Under the pieces are notes generated by a model. That model was given only the letters and a program-made list of their open reading frames with translations, did not search any database and had not been told where the DNA came from. 47,586 nt of DNA, taken from NCBI GenBank assembly GCA_021772615.1, contig JAJFLQ010000098.1:1-47586 (forward strand). The letters run 5' to 3'. The DNA is from Verrucomicrobiota bacterium. GTDB taxonomy: Bacteria; Verrucomicrobiota; Lentisphaeria; JABSQK01; JAJFLO01. Position numbers and translations under genes: made by a program. Below are positions 7,338 to 16,295 of the stretch, in pieces; the stretch's first letter is position 1; every line of letters begins with the position of its first letter.

Positions 7338-10300
7338 ATGCAGCCAATGCGCTCCCGTGACCATACGCCGAAAGGCGACCCGCCCACGAGCAATCCGATG
7401 GACGACACGCTCGCGGACGATCCCAATACGCTCTCCACCACGCGATTCGACGAGCATCTGCACCACCTCGAACCGTTTCATCCCGATATCACCAACAATA
7501 TCAGCCGCAAATACCGCATGGGCGACCTCATTGCTGAGGGCGGCATGGGCAAGGTTGTGAACGTTGAGGACACCAATTGCCGCCGCGAAATCGCGATGAA
7601 GGTCATTCTCAGCGGTAAGGTGCATTCCGACGAGTTGGTTCGGCGATTTATCCAGGAAGCACAGGTTACCGCACAACTGGATCATCCCAATATCGTGCCC
7701 ATTTACGAATTGGGCGTGAACGTCGACGGCGACCTCTATTACACCATGAAGAAGATTGCCGGTACGACGCTGAAACAGGTGCTAAACGATCTGTCGCGTG
7801 GTGATGAGAGGACGATTGCCAAGTACACCCTGCCGGTCTTACTCACGATATTCCAGAAGGTGTGCGACGCGGTCGCCTACGCGCATTCGAAGGGTGTCAT
7901 ACACCGCGACCTGAAGCCGTCGAATATCATGATCGGCGACTACGGTGAAGTCCTGGTGGTGGACTGGGGGTTGCTCAAGGTGTTGCAGAAATCTGACTTC
8001 GACGATCAGTCCCTGACACCCCGGCGATCGGAGAAGGCGGCCACGGCGACCACCACGCGGGTGACGCTGTCCTCTTCCGCCTCATCGTTGCCCGAGAATG
8101 TTCATTTCACGGTTTCCGAGCGTGATCTGGACACGATTCTCACGATCGACGGCGATGTGCTGGGCACGCCATCCTATATTCCGCCGGAGCAGGCTCGCGG
8201 CGATACCGAAACGGTTAGTGAGCGCAGCGATATCTATGCACTCGGCGCGATTCTCTATTCTATCCTCACCCTGCGGCTGCCCGTAAACGGGATCAATGCA
8301 CGCGACACCCTGCGTCGTGTGATCCGAGGAGATATCCTGGCGCCCACGAAGTTGTACACAGGCGCCAGTCCCCGTACGCTACCGCACTGTCCCCGACATC
8401 GCGTGCCACCGTCGCTATCGGCCGTTGCGATGAAGGCAATGGCAACATCGCCGGCCGAACGGTACAGATTCGTGCAGGACGTGCAGCAGGAAATCGAGAA
8501 GTATCTGGGCGGTTTCGCGACGGCCGCCGAAGATGCAGGCGCCTTACGGCTGATCGCGCTGCTGGTAAGGCGACACCGGCTTATTTTCGCAATTCTGCTT
8601 GTGCTTTGTGTGACATCTCTTGGCTTCATGTGGAAGATTACAGACAGTGAAAAACGTGCAGTGACCAACGCAGAGATCGCGATGCGAAGCGCCGATCTTG
8701 CACGACAGGCCGAGCGTACGGCCCAGCAGCGGTATGCGGAGTCGCTCATAGCCAAGGGCGACGCGTTCACATTGCTCGACCAGTGGGATCAGGCACGAGA
8801 CAACTATCTCGAGGCGTACAAACAGCTCAAGAGCCTGCGACAGGACACATTCGCAGTAGAGCTTGGATTGTGGGACGTCACGCGCAGCGTCCCGACGCAC
8901 CTGGTCTCCTATACCGGGCACAAGCGTATCCCGCTCTGCGCCGCAGTGTCGCCCGACGGGCGCACCGTTGTCTCTGCCGAACGCACCGTACGAATTTGGG
9001 ACGCCCTGACTGCGCGGTCACTTCCAGCATCCATCGATGTTGGTGATCAATGGATCACCAGTGTGGCGCTCTCGCCGGACGGGCGTACGACGATTACAGG
9101 TACAATGAATGGCGTTGTCGCGGTGACGGGAAGCGACGACGTGCCGTCGTGGTCGAGCGGCGACCATACAAGCTGGATCACGGCGTTGGCCGTCTCGGCC
9201 GGTGGGGACCGGCTGGCATCATCGGATGGCGACGGACGTATCATGCTCTGGGATCTCGCGGCCGGCAAGGTGTTGTACGTACTGAACGAACACCGTGACA
9301 CCGTACATTGCCTGGCTTTCTCAGCCGATGGCCGCCGACTCGTAAGCGGCGGGGCCGACCGCAGGTTGCTGCTGTGGGATGTGGAAACAACATCATTGGT
9401 TAACGAGTGGACCGGCCATCGCGATGCCGTGCGTGCCGTTGTCTTCGGTAAACATGATATCGGTGTGATAACCGGCAGCGACGACGGCACGGTTCGAGAA
9501 TGGCCGGGAGCGGGCGGCCACGGGAAAATTCTCGCATCAATCGAACAAGCGATTCGCAACGTTTGGCTGTCCCCTGACGGCGGGAGTGTGTATTTCGTCT
9601 CGCCGGACGCAGCTTTGTACCGGTGGACGGCAGAACGGGTCTCGAAGCTGATGTCGGGCCGACGGCATCTCACGGTGCTGGCGGTATCGCCGCCCAACGG
9701 GCTGCTGGCCGCGGGCGACGAAGATGGGCGTGTTCATCTCATTCCGATAGAGCCGGAGCCTTGCAGAGTCGCGTTGCCTGCACTGTCTGGTGCGGTCCTG
9801 GATGCTGTCCGCGATCGCTATCGCGATATGATAGTGGCTGTTGATCGCGCGAACGACATCGTCTTCTGCGACGTGCCGACCGGCCGGCGCCTGCGCACGA
9901 TGCGTCTGCCGGCGCCGCCGCTTCACGCCGTCCGATGCGTCCCGAATGCGGACGCAGTATTCGGTGCCGGCGCCGATGCGATTTACTGGTACGACCTGCG
10001 GACCGGGGAACGCCATGGCCGGTTTTCACGGAACGATGAGGTGGTCTCATCGCTCGACGTTTCCACCGACGGGCGTCTGGTGCTTGCCGGGTACGCCGAC
10101 GGCGCCGTCGGCTTATGGCAGCCGGGCGGCAGCAGCGACTGCCGCATGCTGCTGGATCAGGGCGCGTATATTCGTCACGTGCGATTGTCGTCGGACGGTC
10201 GTGAAGCTGTCTGCGTGAATCAGAAAGGACAGGTCACCGTATGGGATACCGCTGCCGGGACGCAACGCTACCAGATTTCGCTGGAAGGCTGTAGCAGCAT

Positions 10301-10961
10301 TGTGTTTTCGCCGGACAATACGTTGCTGCTGGCGGGCAATCGGGAGGGCACAGTGCTTCTGTACGATAATCGCACCGGCACGCGGCGACTGGACTTCGGC
10401 GGGCATGTCGGCCCGGTCCATGCCGTTGCAGTTGGTAGCGACGGGCGCGTTGGCGTGTCGGGGGGGCGCGACGGCCTGGTAAAAATATGGAGTCTGGAGA
10501 GTGGCGCGGAATTGCGATCATACCGGGGCCATAGCGGGGCCGTCACCAGTATCGCGTTCGTGGACAGCGATCGATACCTCGTAACCGGGGGCGACGCGGG
10601 CGGGCTGGTATATTGGGACTTTTCGCGACCGGTGCGGTACCTGAGTTCGCAGCCGAGTCTCGCGCAGGCAATCCAAAATCTGAGTCGCGCCCCCGGTGAT
10701 GCCGATGCGATGCTTCACCTGGCGGATTGGTACGCATATCGTCGCCGCTGGCGATGGGCCGGCGAAATGTACGACCGGGCCCGCACGCAAGGTCGCACGC
10801 CGGAGTCCCTTGTTCTTGGACGATGCAACTGGATGACCGGTGCGTTACCTGACGCTCTCGCCGAGATCGAAAAATCCGGCGCCGCAAACCAGGTGTTGCG
10901 CTTTTATTCCAACTGCCTTGCCGGCAGCATAAAAGACGATCTCACACGGTCGGCAAGATGA
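7338..10961 (+). CDS. Transmembrane Ser/Thr protein kinase with WD40 propeller
   Basis: This is a eukaryotic-like Ser/Thr kinase of about 1,207 residues. The kinase domain (about 58-405) has a glycine loop AEGGMGKV, the ATP lysine K88 in IAMKV, the catalytic loop HRDLKPSN with D191, a magnesium motif written DWG instead of DFG, and GTPSYIPPEQARGD before the activation segment end. One membrane helix follows (about 413-432), then a coiled-coil-like stretch, then WD40-type repeats from about 530 to 1,095 (for example SPDGRTVVS, ADGRRLVSGGADRRLLLWD), and a helical TPR-like tail. The propeller lies outside the kinase side of the membrane and may sense or bind a partner. The ATG at 7338 is preferred over a TTG at 7266; both lack a strong ribosome site, and ATG 7398 is possible. 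Confidence 0.93.
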   Translation: MQPMRSRDHTPKGDPPTSNPMDDTLADDPNTLSTTRFDEHLHHLEPFHPDITNNISRKYRMGDLIAEGGMGKVVNVEDTNCRREIAMKVILSGKVHSDELVRRFIQEAQVTAQLDHPNIVPIYELGVNVDGDLYYTMKKIAGTTLKQVLNDLSRGDERTIAKYTLPVLLTIFQKVCDAVAYAHSKGVIHRDLKPSNIMIGDYGEVLVVDWGLLKVLQKSDFDDQSLTPRRSEKAATATTTRVTLSSSASSLPENVHFTVSERDLDTILTIDGDVLGTPSYIPPEQARGDTETVSERSDIYALGAILYSILTLRLPVNGINARDTLRRVIRGDILAPTKLYTGASPRTLPHCPRHRVPPSLSAVAMKAMATSPAERYRFVQDVQQEIEKYLGGFATAAEDAGALRLIALLVRRHRLIFAILLVLCVTSLGFMWKITDSEKRAVTNAEIAMRSADLARQAERTAQQRYAESLIAKGDAFTLLDQWDQARDNYLEAYKQLKSLRQDTFAVELGLWDVTRSVPTHLVSYTGHKRIPLCAAVSPDGRTVVSAERTVRIWDALTARSLPASIDVGDQWITSVALSPDGRTTITGTMNGVVAVTGSDDVPSWSSGDHTSWITALAVSAGGDRLASSDGDGRIMLWDLAAGKVLYVLNEHRDTVHCLAFSADGRRLVSGGADRRLLLWDVETTSLVNEWTGHRDAVRAVVFGKHDIGVITGSDDGTVREWPGAGGHGKILASIEQAIRNVWLSPDGGSVYFVSPDAALYRWTAERVSKLMSGRRHLTVLAVSPPNGLLAAGDEDGRVHLIPIEPEPCRVALPALSGAVLDAVRDRYRDMIVAVDRANDIVFCDVPTGRRLRTMRLPAPPLHAVRCVPNADAVFGAGADAIYWYDLRTGERHGRFSRNDEVVSSLDVSTDGRLVLAGYADGAVGLWQPGGSSDCRMLLDQGAYIRHVRLSSDGREAVCVNQKGQVTVWDTAAGTQRYQISLEGCSSIVFSPDNTLLLAGNREGTVLLYDNRTGTRRLDFGGHVGPVHAVAVGSDGRVGVSGGRDGLVKIWSLESGAELRSYRGHSGAVTSIAFVDSDRYLVTGGDAGGLVYWDFSRPVRYLSSQPSLAQAIQNLSRAPGDADAMLHLADWYAYRRRWRWAGEMYDRARTQGRTPESLVLGRCNWMTGALPDALAEIEKSGAANQVLRFYSNCLAGSIKDDLTRSAR

Positions 10962-10986
10962 AAATAAATGCGTCAGTTAACGCGTT

Positions 10987-11002
10987 CGGATCTCGCGATC
11001 CG
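10987..11002. terminator. Weak hairpin between convergent genes
   Basis: CGGATC-TCGC-GATCCG forms a 6-bp stem in the 72-bp gap between the convergent kinase and DUF928-like genes. It is followed on the plus strand by GCTGCATTTTC, a poor T-tract, so terminator function is only possible. Confidence 0.25.
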
Positions 11003-11033
11003 GCTGCATTTTCTTTGCATCCACTGTTCATGG

Positions 11034-11786
11034 TTAATTTTCGCTCTGTTTCAGCATGGCTTGCTGTCTACGTTCGAATCGGGCGACTTCACTGAGGTTG
11101 CCCTGCTCCAACAGCTCCGCACGCACCTCGCGCAGGTGCGTATCCGCCGGATCCCGTTCGATCAGTTCCGATACAAACTCCAGCGCGTCATACCATATTC
11201 CAGCTTCAGCAAACAGGTATACCAGTTCTTTCTTGCTCTTCCGCAGAAGGTTTACCGCGATGCGTTCCGGTGGTGCGATGCGCTCGATTACGCCCTGCGC
11301 GACGATATCGCCGGAGTGATCAGCCGCTGCCGGCACCAGCGCGACATACCAGCTATAACGCACGCCGGGACTGAGTGTGATATTGTGATCCGCAAGATTG
11401 AATCGGCAGATCCCGCAGTCGCCATTCGATGTAACCGTGGTAGAAAAGTCCATCCCGTTGGCGCCGTCGGCGTAGATGCCCACTTCCGTCACGTATTTGG
11501 TCGGGCCGGATTGAAACCAATACAATGCCGGCTGTCCGCGGATCGTATAACCGACCATGTCATCTGCCAGAACGTACAGCGCCGGTGCGCCTGCAGTTCC
11601 GCTGCGTGATATACCGTCGACCCGTACCGGCGGTCCATCGTCTTGAATGCGGTTGTATACCAGCCTGGATGCGTCTCCGTCCGCTGCCTGTGCGCGGGAC
11701 GGGAGACCGTCCAGTACCATACAAACCGTTAGCAAAGCCACGGCCGATTTCAGTATTTGCGTTGTAGTACGGTCAAGTTGTTTCAT
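11034..11786 (-). CDS. DUF928-like secreted protein
   Basis: This 250-residue protein has a signal peptide (basic start, hydrophobic core, cleavage likely after SRAQA). The mature part resembles DUF928, a family known mainly from cyanobacteria: a beta-rich domain with ALYVLADDMVGYTIRGQPAL, YWFQSG and LSPGVRYSWYVALV, then a helical end with AEAGIWYDALEF, the WYDAL element I associate with that family. No function is established for the family. The ATG at 11786 has AGGATT upstream; a TTG 18 bp earlier would swallow that site. It converges with the WD40 kinase, stops 72 bp apart. The family assignment is from memory of motifs and should be treated as probable. Confidence 0.65.
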   Translation of the reverse strand: MKQLDRTTTQILKSAVALLTVCMVLDGLPSRAQAADGDASRLVYNRIQDDGPPVRVDGISRSGTAGAPALYVLADDMVGYTIRGQPALYWFQSGPTKYVTEVGIYADGANGMDFSTTVTSNGDCGICRFNLADHNITLSPGVRYSWYVALVPAAADHSGDIVAQGVIERIAPPERIAVNLLRKSKKELVYLFAEAGIWYDALEFVSELIERDPADTHLREVRAELLEQGNLSEVARFERRQQAMLKQSEN

Positions 11787-11868
11787 TGTCGTAATCCTAT
11801 TCAACGTTTAGCCTGCTGATGAACTGGAGGGTCGCGGGCCTTTGCGACCGTTTCTCGCGAATCCGTTT

Positions 11869-11888
11869 GGACGCGGAGGCCTGCGTCC
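11869..11888. repeat. GC-rich hairpin repeat (GGACGC/GCGTCC family)
   Basis: GGACGC at 11869-11874 pairs with GCGTCC at 11883-11888. It is a diverged, opposite-strand relative of the hairpins at 22174-22193 and 45129-45148, which share GGAGGGACGCAG followed by CTGCGTCC. Confidence 0.5.
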
Positions 11889-12102
11889 CTCAAATAACGA
11901 CGCGAACCTCGGACTCCAGACATACACGGTGTGATGGTTCCTACTTCTTCGATTCATGTCCCTGCTTTGAGTTGGAATAGCCCGTGTTACCGAGCCGTAT
12001 CCCGAAAACATAGCAAACCGGTGCTATCGTATCGCCCCTCGTTGGAGCACTGCTTCAGCTGTGGCTTCTCCAGCGTCTCGCCACTGCTCGCCAACGCAAC
12101 GG

Positions 12103-12129
12103 CCCCACACTGAAGCTATGAACGCCAAC
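12103..12129. repeat. Degenerate copy of dispersed CACACTGAAG motif
   Basis: CCCCACACTGAAGCTATGAA followed by CGCCAAC matches the dispersed motif except that the second arm of the palindrome has decayed. Confidence 0.5.
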
Positions 12130-12218
12130 AAAGGGCGTCACCAGCGTCTCGCCACGGCGCCTGCTTCATTATACACCATCGCCCATCACTCTAATGATAC
12201 GCAGGTCCCGGCTCGCTC

Positions 12219-13349
12219 TTAGCCGTGATCTGCAAGTTTTCTATATCTGGCTTCGTATTGGGGCACGATATTCGCAAAATCGAACGTAGATATGGTCTCT
12301 CGGGCGTGATCCGCCAATCGCCGGGCAAGCTCCGTATCGACTATCAGTCGATCGATCGCCGCTGCCAGGGATTGGCCGTCACCCGGAGGCGCGAGCAGCC
12401 CGTTTTCGCCGTCGGTTATCAGGTCCAGTACGCCATCCACCGATGTGGCGACGATCGGTCGAGCTGCCGCCATGGCTTCCATTAACGTATTCGGCATGCC
12501 CTCGAAGAGCGACGGTAACACGAAAATATCGGCTTCGCACAGCGCGTACCGCATGCCGTCACAGTAGCCGTCCAGCGACACGTGACCGCCAATGCCAAGC
12601 GTGTCGATCGTGCGCTGAAGCGCCCGCCGCTCGCTGCCTTCACCCACTATGCGTAGTCGGAGATGTGGATGTGCAGGCAAGAGTAACTTGACCGCGTGGA
12701 TCAGGTTAGTGAAGCCCTTCTGTGGTACCAGACGTCCTGCGGCCAAAAGCTGCGTTTCTGCCACCAGCCGGCCGCGGTGCGGCGGGTTGGGGAGAGGCGG
12801 CGCAACGGCACAGTCGATCCCGTTCGGTATGTAACAAAGACGATCTTCTGTCCGACCCATGCGCTGCAGGTCGGTGTAGCCGCACGACGAGTTTACGAAC
12901 ACGCAGTCCGCACGTTTGAGGGTGTACGGGAGCGCGAAGCGCGAGATAAACCGGTTCGCGGGGTCCTGGTAATGTCTGGATTTCAGGGCGTTCCGCACCG
13001 ATATGGCTGTGGTATGTCCGGCGTGCCTGCGCAACACTATGTTGATCAGGTCCGAGTACGGCAGCCAGCTGTGCACGATATCCGGCTGGACGAGCCCGAT
13101 CGCCGTGCGTACCTCTTGCAGAATTCGCGGAAAATCGTATCGCGACGACTTTCTCACCATCACACAGTGGTTGAAATCGCCCGTCTTGAACGTCTTCGGG
13201 TAGGCGCCTCTGTCCGCGGTGAGGCATATCGACACGTCAAAACTCGATCGATCCAGCCTGGTGGCGAGGGCGAGAAACTGCTTCTCCGCGCCGCCGCCGA
13301 ACACCGAGTTGATCATGAGCAGTAGTCGTATGCGTCCCTCGCGCTTCAT
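12219..13349 (-). CDS. Glycosyltransferase family 4 (GT-B fold)
   Basis: This 376-residue protein is a cytoplasmic GT4-type retaining glycosyltransferase, acting with a nucleotide sugar to build a surface polysaccharide or glycolipid. It starts with the glycine-rich acceptor loop FGGGAEKQFLALA after a short beta strand, has VFVNSSCGYTDL and CYIPNGID at the domain linker, LLAAGRLVPQKGFTNLI at the start of the donor domain, and the EX7E motif in SLFEGMPNTLMEAMAAARP. Its start overlaps the stop of the upstream GT4 gene by four bases (ATGA), so the pair is translationally coupled. The specific sugar and acceptor cannot be read from sequence. Confidence 0.92.
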   Translation of the reverse strand: MKREGRIRLLLMINSVFGGGAEKQFLALATRLDRSSFDVSICLTADRGAYPKTFKTGDFNHCVMVRKSSRYDFPRILQEVRTAIGLVQPDIVHSWLPYSDLINIVLRRHAGHTTAISVRNALKSRHYQDPANRFISRFALPYTLKRADCVFVNSSCGYTDLQRMGRTEDRLCYIPNGIDCAVAPPLPNPPHRGRLVAETQLLAAGRLVPQKGFTNLIHAVKLLLPAHPHLRLRIVGEGSERRALQRTIDTLGIGGHVSLDGYCDGMRYALCEADIFVLPSLFEGMPNTLMEAMAAARPIVATSVDGVLDLITDGENGLLAPPGDGQSLAAAIDRLIVDTELARRLADHARETISTFDFANIVPQYEARYRKLADHG

Positions 13350-14470
13350 CGTTCGTCTCCGGTTCCGGCGGCCGCGTCGCCGCGTCGCGATGTTACGTCA
13401 CGTACCCGTTCCAGCCACGGCGTCCACACTGCTGCGGCATGAGCGTGTGCGAATTGTCCCCGGCCGTTAACGACAGCGTCCCGCATCGTGGCGTAGCGGT
13501 CGTGATCATCCAGGAGGCTGCACACCGCACGGGTGAAGGTTGCGACGTCGCCGGGCGGGACGAGAATGCCGTTTTCATTGTCCTTGATGACGTCACCGAT
13601 CGTGCCGACATCCGTGCAAACCGGTACCAGCCCGCTGGCCATCGCCTCGATAAGCGCAAACGGCACGCCCTCGGAATCCGAGGACAATACGAATACGCGC
13701 GCCTGCCGCAGGTAGTTGGACACATCCTCGACGTGACCGACAAAGTCGACGTGCTCCCGTATCGCAAGATGCTGCGTCAACGTCTCAAGCTTTTGCCGCT
13801 CGGGACCGTCGCCTGCGATGCAGACGCGAATGCCGGGATGTGCCGGCAGCAAGTTTTTCGTGGCGCGAAGAATCATGTCGATCCGTTTGCCGTATGCCAG
13901 CCGGCCCACGGTGATGAGGTCGTAGCGACAGCGATCGGGGGCGTTTTCGGGAAATGCATCAACGTCGATTGTGTGCGGGAGCACGCAAACGCGCGGCGCG
14001 TTGAAACCCTCCGCGATCGCCTGTTGCCGCATCCCTTCACCGGTGACCGTGATCAGATCGGCGCGTTGCAGCAGCGGGGTCGTCAATCGCCTGATAATAC
14101 GTTGTTTCCCGCCGTACCAATCTGTGCCTATGAAACCCAGGTGCACCGGACACCTGTATTGTCCGCGTGCGGCCAGGAGCGCGATCATCCCGTATGGTAT
14201 GGGATTGAACGACACGAATGCATCAACATCCCGCTGGTTCACCAGGCGGCGGCAGGTCCGAAACATCGCCTCGAAGCGATGTAAGCGGGATCGGCCGGGC
14301 GCCCCGTGAAACGTCAGGTTGGGCAGGGCGCTGCTTGTGAGCGGCAGATGTCGGATCACATGGATCTTCTCGACCAGCGGGTGTGACGCGAGCGGGTACA
14401 GGTGATGATGTACGTTTGCTTCCTGTAGCCGAATACAGCAGCCGATTCTCGATTGGTAATGTTCGCTCAC
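13346..14470 (-). CDS. Glycosyltransferase family 4 (GT-B fold)
   Basis: This 374-residue protein is a second GT4-type glycosyltransferase and the first gene of a two-gene unit. The acceptor half includes FNPIPYGMIALLAARG and HLGFIGTDWYGG; the donor half begins at ITVGRLAYGKRIDMIL and carries the EX7E motif in SDSEGVPFALIEAMASGLVP. The downstream GT4 overlaps it by four bases. The gene is divergent from the kinase-CNBD gene at 14745, sharing a 274-bp region with a strong palindrome. Paired GT4 genes like this usually add successive sugars to a lipid-linked glycan, but the product here is unknown. Confidence 0.92.
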   Translation of the reverse strand: MSEHYQSRIGCCIRLQEANVHHHLYPLASHPLVEKIHVIRHLPLTSSALPNLTFHGAPGRSRLHRFEAMFRTCRRLVNQRDVDAFVSFNPIPYGMIALLAARGQYRCPVHLGFIGTDWYGGKQRIIRRLTTPLLQRADLITVTGEGMRQQAIAEGFNAPRVCVLPHTIDVDAFPENAPDRCRYDLITVGRLAYGKRIDMILRATKNLLPAHPGIRVCIAGDGPERQKLETLTQHLAIREHVDFVGHVEDVSNYLRQARVFVLSSDSEGVPFALIEAMASGLVPVCTDVGTIGDVIKDNENGILVPPGDVATFTRAVCSLLDDHDRYATMRDAVVNGRGQFAHAHAAAVWTPWLERVRDVTSRRGDAAAGTGDER

Positions 14471-14590
14471 AATATCCGTATCATCCTCTTCCCGCTTAGG
14501 TTATCAAGTTGCCGCAGATTGTGCAATGCACACAGTTCGAAAAACCGCAGTTGCTGCGCTCTGTTTTCGGCCGTTTCGAGCACATTCTTC

Positions 14591-14620
14591 TGCGAACAAT
14601 CCGTATGCGGATTGTTCGCA
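14591..14620. promoter_or_regulatory. 12-bp inverted repeat, candidate operator
   Basis: TGCGAACAATCC (14591-14602) and GGATTGTTCGCA (14609-14620) are perfect reverse complements around GTATGC. A further half-site GATTGTTC follows at 14626. The element ends 14 bp upstream of the -35 box of the adjacent promoter, where an activator or repressor dimer could bind. It also lies upstream of the divergent glycosyltransferase pair. Confidence 0.55.
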
Positions 14621-14634
14621 TGCATCGATTGTTC

Positions 14635-14663
14635 TTGGTTTTATGTTTCCATTGCGTTATAAT
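14635..14663 (+). promoter_or_regulatory. Sigma70-type promoter of the kinase-CNBD gene
   Basis: TTGGTT (14635-14640) and a perfect TATAAT (14658-14663) are exactly 17 bp apart. Transcription would start near 14670, giving a leader of about 75 nt before the start codon at 14745, and this supports that start over in-frame codons further upstream. Confidence 0.65.
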
Positions 14664-14744
14664 TCCTACCGGCAAGGCGGGTCATCGTCCGCGATCAGGC
14701 GGGGCCGACGCCGTCTTATGATACCGAAAGAGGGAGGGAATGTC

Positions 14745-16295
14745 ATGCCGCAGCCGTTGGAAGAGGTCGCCGTGTCGGTCGCGCGTCACCACGATGACGA
14801 CATCACGATGAACACGCTGGAGATCCACGACCGCAAGGTGAAGTACAAGCGGTCGCCGGTCAGCACATTGCTCAAAGGAAAGGGATTTGATCGCGCTACC
14901 ACCGGTGAGCCACAGTCCGGTAAGGCGCACACCGTCTCGCTCGAAGAATATGCGGTGGTGCGCAAGTTTCTTTTCAATGACAAGAATTTCGGAAAATATG
15001 AGGTTGTCAGCGAGCTGGCATCGGGTGGAATGGGTGCCGTGTACAAGGTGTACGACCGGAATCTGCATCGCTTTTCCGTGCTCAAGGTCATTCTTCCCGA
15101 TCTTAAAGACAATATTGACCTGATCAAGCGCTTTATCCACGAGGCACGGATCAGCGGCGAGCTTGAACATCCCAATATCGTTTCCGTCCACGATTTTGGG
15201 TTCTTGCCTGGAATTGGCCTGTATTTCGCCATGAACTATATCGAAGGCGAATCCTTACTCGATATCATCGGCCGGCTTCAGGTGCGGGATCCCAGGTACC
15301 TCCAGAAATACAGCTTCGTGAATTTGATCGAGATCTTTCGCAAGATCTGTCACGCCGTTGCGTTCGCGCATTCAAAAAACATCCTTCATCGAGACATCAA
15401 GCCGGCCAACATCATCATCGGGCAGTACGGCGAAGTCATTCTCATGGACTGGGGACTGGCCGTTCATATTGATGACGGCGGTGAGTACCAGTCCGATCTG
15501 CCGGAGCCCGATATGAAGTTGACCGACTCGGTCCACCTCGAGTCGACCGAAAGTGGTGAAATTAAGGGTACGCCTGCGTATTTGTCGCCCGAACAGGCGA
15601 GCGGTGATCCCGAGAAAGTTGATAAGCAGACGGATGTATTTCTGCTTGGCGCTACGCTTTATCATATGTTCACCTTTTTTCCGCCGTATCACGACTGCCC
15701 GCTAGAAGTTGCGCTGCGGCGGGCGCAGCGATGTGCCTACCGGCATCCCCAGGAACTCATGCACGAGAACGACCGGTTATCGCGCCATCTCTGCACGATC
15801 ATCAACAAAGCAATGGCAAGCGACAAGGAAGACCGCTACCCCGACGTCGAGGCGCTCGGCAACGATCTGGACGACTTGCTCCACGAGAAAATGAATTTCG
15901 AATATACAACATTCTCGAAGGGCGACCTGTTGATAAACGAGGGCGAGATAGGCGATAAATGCTTCAAAATCGTCAATGGCAAAGTCGAGACGTTCAAGAC
16001 CGTCGCCGGCGACCGCGTTGTTCTGGGCACGCTTGGAGACGGCGATATTGTTGGTGAGATGGCCTTAATTACTCGGGAGCAGAGGACGATCAGTGCGGTC
16101 GCGCTGGCGCCCACAAAGACCATTGTTCTGACGAAGGAAACCTTCAATCTCAATCTCCAGAAGCTTCCCTCCTGGATGGAGCATTCTATTCTCGCTCTTG
16201 TAAACCGGCTGACGCACATGAGCGACAAATACACCGACAGTATTGTCATCAACCGCAAAGCCCCTGAGATCTCCAACCACCCTTTCCGGTTGTAG
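14745..16295 (+). CDS. Ser/Thr protein kinase with C-terminal cyclic-nucleotide-binding domain
   Basis: This 516-residue protein joins a eukaryotic-like kinase to a cNMP-binding domain, with no membrane segment, so it is probably cytosolic. The kinase (about 85-350) has SGGMGAVYKV, ATP lysine K114 in VLKV, HRDIKPAN with D217, DWG in place of DFG, and GTPAYLSPEQASGD. The C-terminal domain (about 372-490) has the phosphate-binding cassette pattern with E438 in GEMAL and R447 in QRTIS, the residues that contact ribose and phosphate in CAP/PKA-type domains, so ligand binding is plausible. The ATG at 14745 has GGGAGGG seven bases upstream. It shares the GQYGEV...DWG signature with the kinase at 7338. 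Confidence 0.93.
   Translation: MPQPLEEVAVSVARHHDDDITMNTLEIHDRKVKYKRSPVSTLLKGKGFDRATTGEPQSGKAHTVSLEEYAVVRKFLFNDKNFGKYEVVSELASGGMGAVYKVYDRNLHRFSVLKVILPDLKDNIDLIKRFIHEARISGELEHPNIVSVHDFGFLPGIGLYFAMNYIEGESLLDIIGRLQVRDPRYLQKYSFVNLIEIFRKICHAVAFAHSKNILHRDIKPANIIIGQYGEVILMDWGLAVHIDDGGEYQSDLPEPDMKLTDSVHLESTESGEIKGTPAYLSPEQASGDPEKVDKQTDVFLLGATLYHMFTFFPPYHDCPLEVALRRAQRCAYRHPQELMHENDRLSRHLCTIINKAMASDKEDRYPDVEALGNDLDDLLHEKMNFEYTTFSKGDLLINEGEIGDKCFKIVNGKVETFKTVAGDRVVLGTLGDGDIVGEMALITREQRTISAVALAPTKTIVLTKETFNLNLQKLPSWMEHSILALVNRLTHMSDKYTDSIVINRKAPEISNHPFRL

Larger units (their letters stand above)
11787..12218. other. Intergenic region with hairpin repeats
   Basis: This 432-bp region upstream of the DUF928-like gene contains no convincing gene. 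It holds two GC-rich hairpins (GTCGC...GCGAC near 11831-11848 and one at 11869-11888), a degenerate copy of the dispersed CACACTGAAGTGTG motif (12103-12129), and two copies of CCAGCGTCTCGCCAC (about 12070 and 12142). A related CCAGCGTCTCGC also occurs near 45400. Confidence 0.6.
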
